Source of the DNA: Thermotoga profunda AZM34c06 | GTDB lineage: Bacteria > Thermotogota > Thermotogae > Thermotogales > DSM-5069 | Reading direction: 5' to 3' | NCBI RefSeq assembly: GCF_000828675.1 | Contig: NZ_AP014510.1 | Coordinates: 434,001-498,000, forward strand | Length of the DNA stretch: 64,000 bases | In this document: positions 63,103-64,000 of the stretch, piece by piece | Layout of the letters: every line of letters starts with the position of its first letter | Position numbering within the stretch: the stretch's first letter is position 1 | Position numbers and translations under genes: made by a program | Notes under the pieces: model-generated | Database searches by the model: none | Seen by the model: the letters and a program-made list of their open reading frames with translations, nothing else | What the model was told of the DNA's origin: nothing

Positions 63103-63873
63103 ATGGAGGTTCAGGAACGTGTGGATAAACTCGAAGAAGCAATGATGCGTTTGGTTTATATTCAGCAAAAAACAGAGATAGAAATTCAAAATTTGAAGAC
63201 CGAAATGAAGATATTCAAAGACGAGATCAGAAATGACACAAAGATGCTCAAAGATGAGATGAAGGTATTCAAGGATGAGATGAAAATGTTCAAAGATGAG
63301 ATGCTCGATTTCAAAAATGATGTGAAAGCGTTTAAAGATGAGATGCTCGAGTTCAAAAACGAGATGAAAGCGTTTAAAGATGAAATGGTTGAATTCAAAG
63401 AATGGAGCAAGAGGAATATAGAGAATATGAACAAACAATGGGGGGCATTGGCAAACAAAATGGGCACACTTGTTGAGGACATCTTTGCTCCATCTATAGA
63501 GATAGCCTTGAAAAATTATTTCGATGTTTTACCAGAGATAATCGATGTGAGAAAGTACATCAGACGTGGTGGTGAATCTTTAGAGATAGATATCCTTGCG
63601 TTAAATGAATCTGAAAAGAAGGCATTTGTAGTTGAGGTAAAGGCAAATCCAGATAAGGTGGAGTACATAGAAGATTTTGTGAAAAAACTCGAAAGACTCA
63701 GGGAGTTCTTACCAACGTTGAAAGAATACAGACTTTATCCAATCTATGCAGCACTGGACATGAAAGCAAAGACGGTGGAAGTTTTGACATCTAAGGGTAT
63801 CTATGCCATGATAGTAAAAGGCGATATCTTGAAGATTGTCAATTTCGAAAAGTTGAGTGAAAAAAATATCTAA
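63103..63873 (+). CDS. Coiled-coil protein with PD-(D/E)XK nuclease-fold domain (copy 2)
   Basis: 256 residues from ATG 63103, after GAGGTGGT. Same layout as copy 1 at 53.0 kb: an N-terminal DKLEEAMMRLVYIQQKTE, a coiled coil of heptads of KDEMKxF type to about residue 100, the linker QWGALANKMGTLVEDIFAPS, Asp163 in LEIDILAL and Glu178-x-Lys180 in VVEVKAN, and the ending GIYAMIVKGDILKIVNFEKL. It may be cotranscribed behind tupC, but a 77-base gap leaves room for its own promoter. Function unknown. Confidence 0.7.
   Translation: MEVQERVDKLEEAMMRLVYIQQKTEIEIQNLKTEMKIFKDEIRNDTKMLKDEMKVFKDEMKMFKDEMLDFKNDVKAFKDEMLEFKNEMKAFKDEMVEFKEWSKRNIENMNKQWGALANKMGTLVEDIFAPSIEIALKNYFDVLPEIIDVRKYIRRGGESLEIDILALNESEKKAFVVEVKANPDKVEYIEDFVKKLERLREFLPTLKEYRLYPIYAALDMKAKTVEVLTSKGIYAMIVKGDILKIVNFEKLSEKNI
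63298..63381 (+). repeat. 42-base tandem repeat in the coiled coil of copy 2
   Basis: Two adjacent 42-base units (63298-63339, 63340-63381) encode MLDFKNDVKAFKDE and MLEFKNEMKAFKDE, two heptads each. Shorter 21-base KDEMKxF units flank them. Confidence 0.85.
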
Positions 63874-63925
63874 GAATTGCTCATTGATTATCATGGTATT
63901 GAAAATACACTTTTTATCGCATCAG

Positions 63926-63948
63926 AAAACCCTGCCATTTGGCAGGGT
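63926..63948 (-). terminator. Intrinsic terminator for a minus-strand gene entering from the right
   Basis: 8-bp stem ACCCTGCC / GGCAGGGT with an ATTT loop; the minus strand continues with a T-run (complement of AAAA 63926-63929). Confidence 0.82.
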
Positions 63949-63956
63949 ATGCAAGA

Positions 63957-64000
63957 TCAGTCGAGATATGGTAATGTTGAGTTTGCGTATGGCATCAATA
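63957..64000 (-). CDS. Possible C-terminal end of a minus-strand gene (cut by window edge)
   Basis: One minus frame reads LMPYANSTLPYLD then TGA at 63957-63959, immediately before the terminator at 63948. Only about 13 residues are visible, so the product cannot be named. Support is the stop-terminator spacing. Confidence 0.45.
   Translation of the reverse strand, partial: LMPYANSTLPYLD

Overview
The window looks like a chromosomal segment of a member of the Thermotogae, most like Thermotoga or Pseudothermotoga. Evidence: a toga gene pair (an SLH-domain plus long coiled-coil plus C-terminal membrane anchor protein, then a beta-barrel protein) behind tyrS; a xylan/xylose cluster whose content and order recall the xylan loci I know from Thermotoga maritima; substrate-binding proteins with plain signal peptides rather than lipoboxes; many GTG/TTG starts behind strong GGAGG-type ribosome sites; and tight overlapping operons. 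Assignments are from motifs read by eye; no database search was run.

Layout. 1-6.3 kb (+): organic-acid or sugar-acid uptake and metabolism (TctA permease cut by the left edge, degenerate M24 protein, Gfo/Idh/MocA dehydrogenase, DctP-type binding protein, terminator, YjdF-like membrane protein, glycerate 2-kinase). 6.4-7.9 kb: exported seven-repeat propeller protein and a convergent MscL-type channel. 8.0-11.9 kb: divergent pair, an aldehyde:ferredoxin oxidoreductase family tungstoenzyme with a four-cluster ferredoxin (-) and a duplicated DUF1576 membrane protein with a small soluble partner (+). 11.9-16.9 kb (+): DUF3798 binding protein plus a nucleoside-type ABC importer. 16.9-20.0 kb (-): UgpBAE-type importer without its ATPase.

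20.5-35.9 kb (-): one long xylan-xylose operon read from about 35.9 kb: xylose-type ABC importer, oligosaccharide (Dpp-type) ABC importer, GH3 glycosidase, CE7 acetyl-xylan esterase, ROK regulator, xylulokinase. Together they would import xylose and xylo-oligosaccharides, trim and deacetylate them, and phosphorylate xylulose; no xylose isomerase lies in the window.

36.2-44.9 kb (+): beta-CASP RNase, then a tight operon metG-gyrA-archease-lexA-STAS-rpiB-deacetylase. 44.9-51.6 kb (-): nucleoside-type (BMP) ABC importer, RpiR regulator, FGGY kinase. 51.8-52.8 kb (+): DUF1292 protein and GntR regulator. 53.0-55.4 kb: a coiled-coil PD-(D/E)XK protein (-) divergent from a B12-binding radical SAM enzyme (+). 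55.4-59.3 kb (+): secG, tyrS and the toga pair. 59.4-63.9 kb (+): LemA, M48 protease, tungstate importer TupABC (a plausible metal supplier for the tungstoenzyme at 8-10 kb), and a second coiled-coil PD-(D/E)XK paralogue. No rRNA, tRNA, CRISPR array or insertion sequence was recognised.

The most unusual items are the two paralogous coiled-coil nuclease-fold genes with in-frame repeats that change length by whole heptads; the internally duplicated DUF1576 carrier with its small partner, divergent from a tungstoenzyme across a shared palindrome; the mixed TctA/DctP transporter; and the apparent CTG start of metG.
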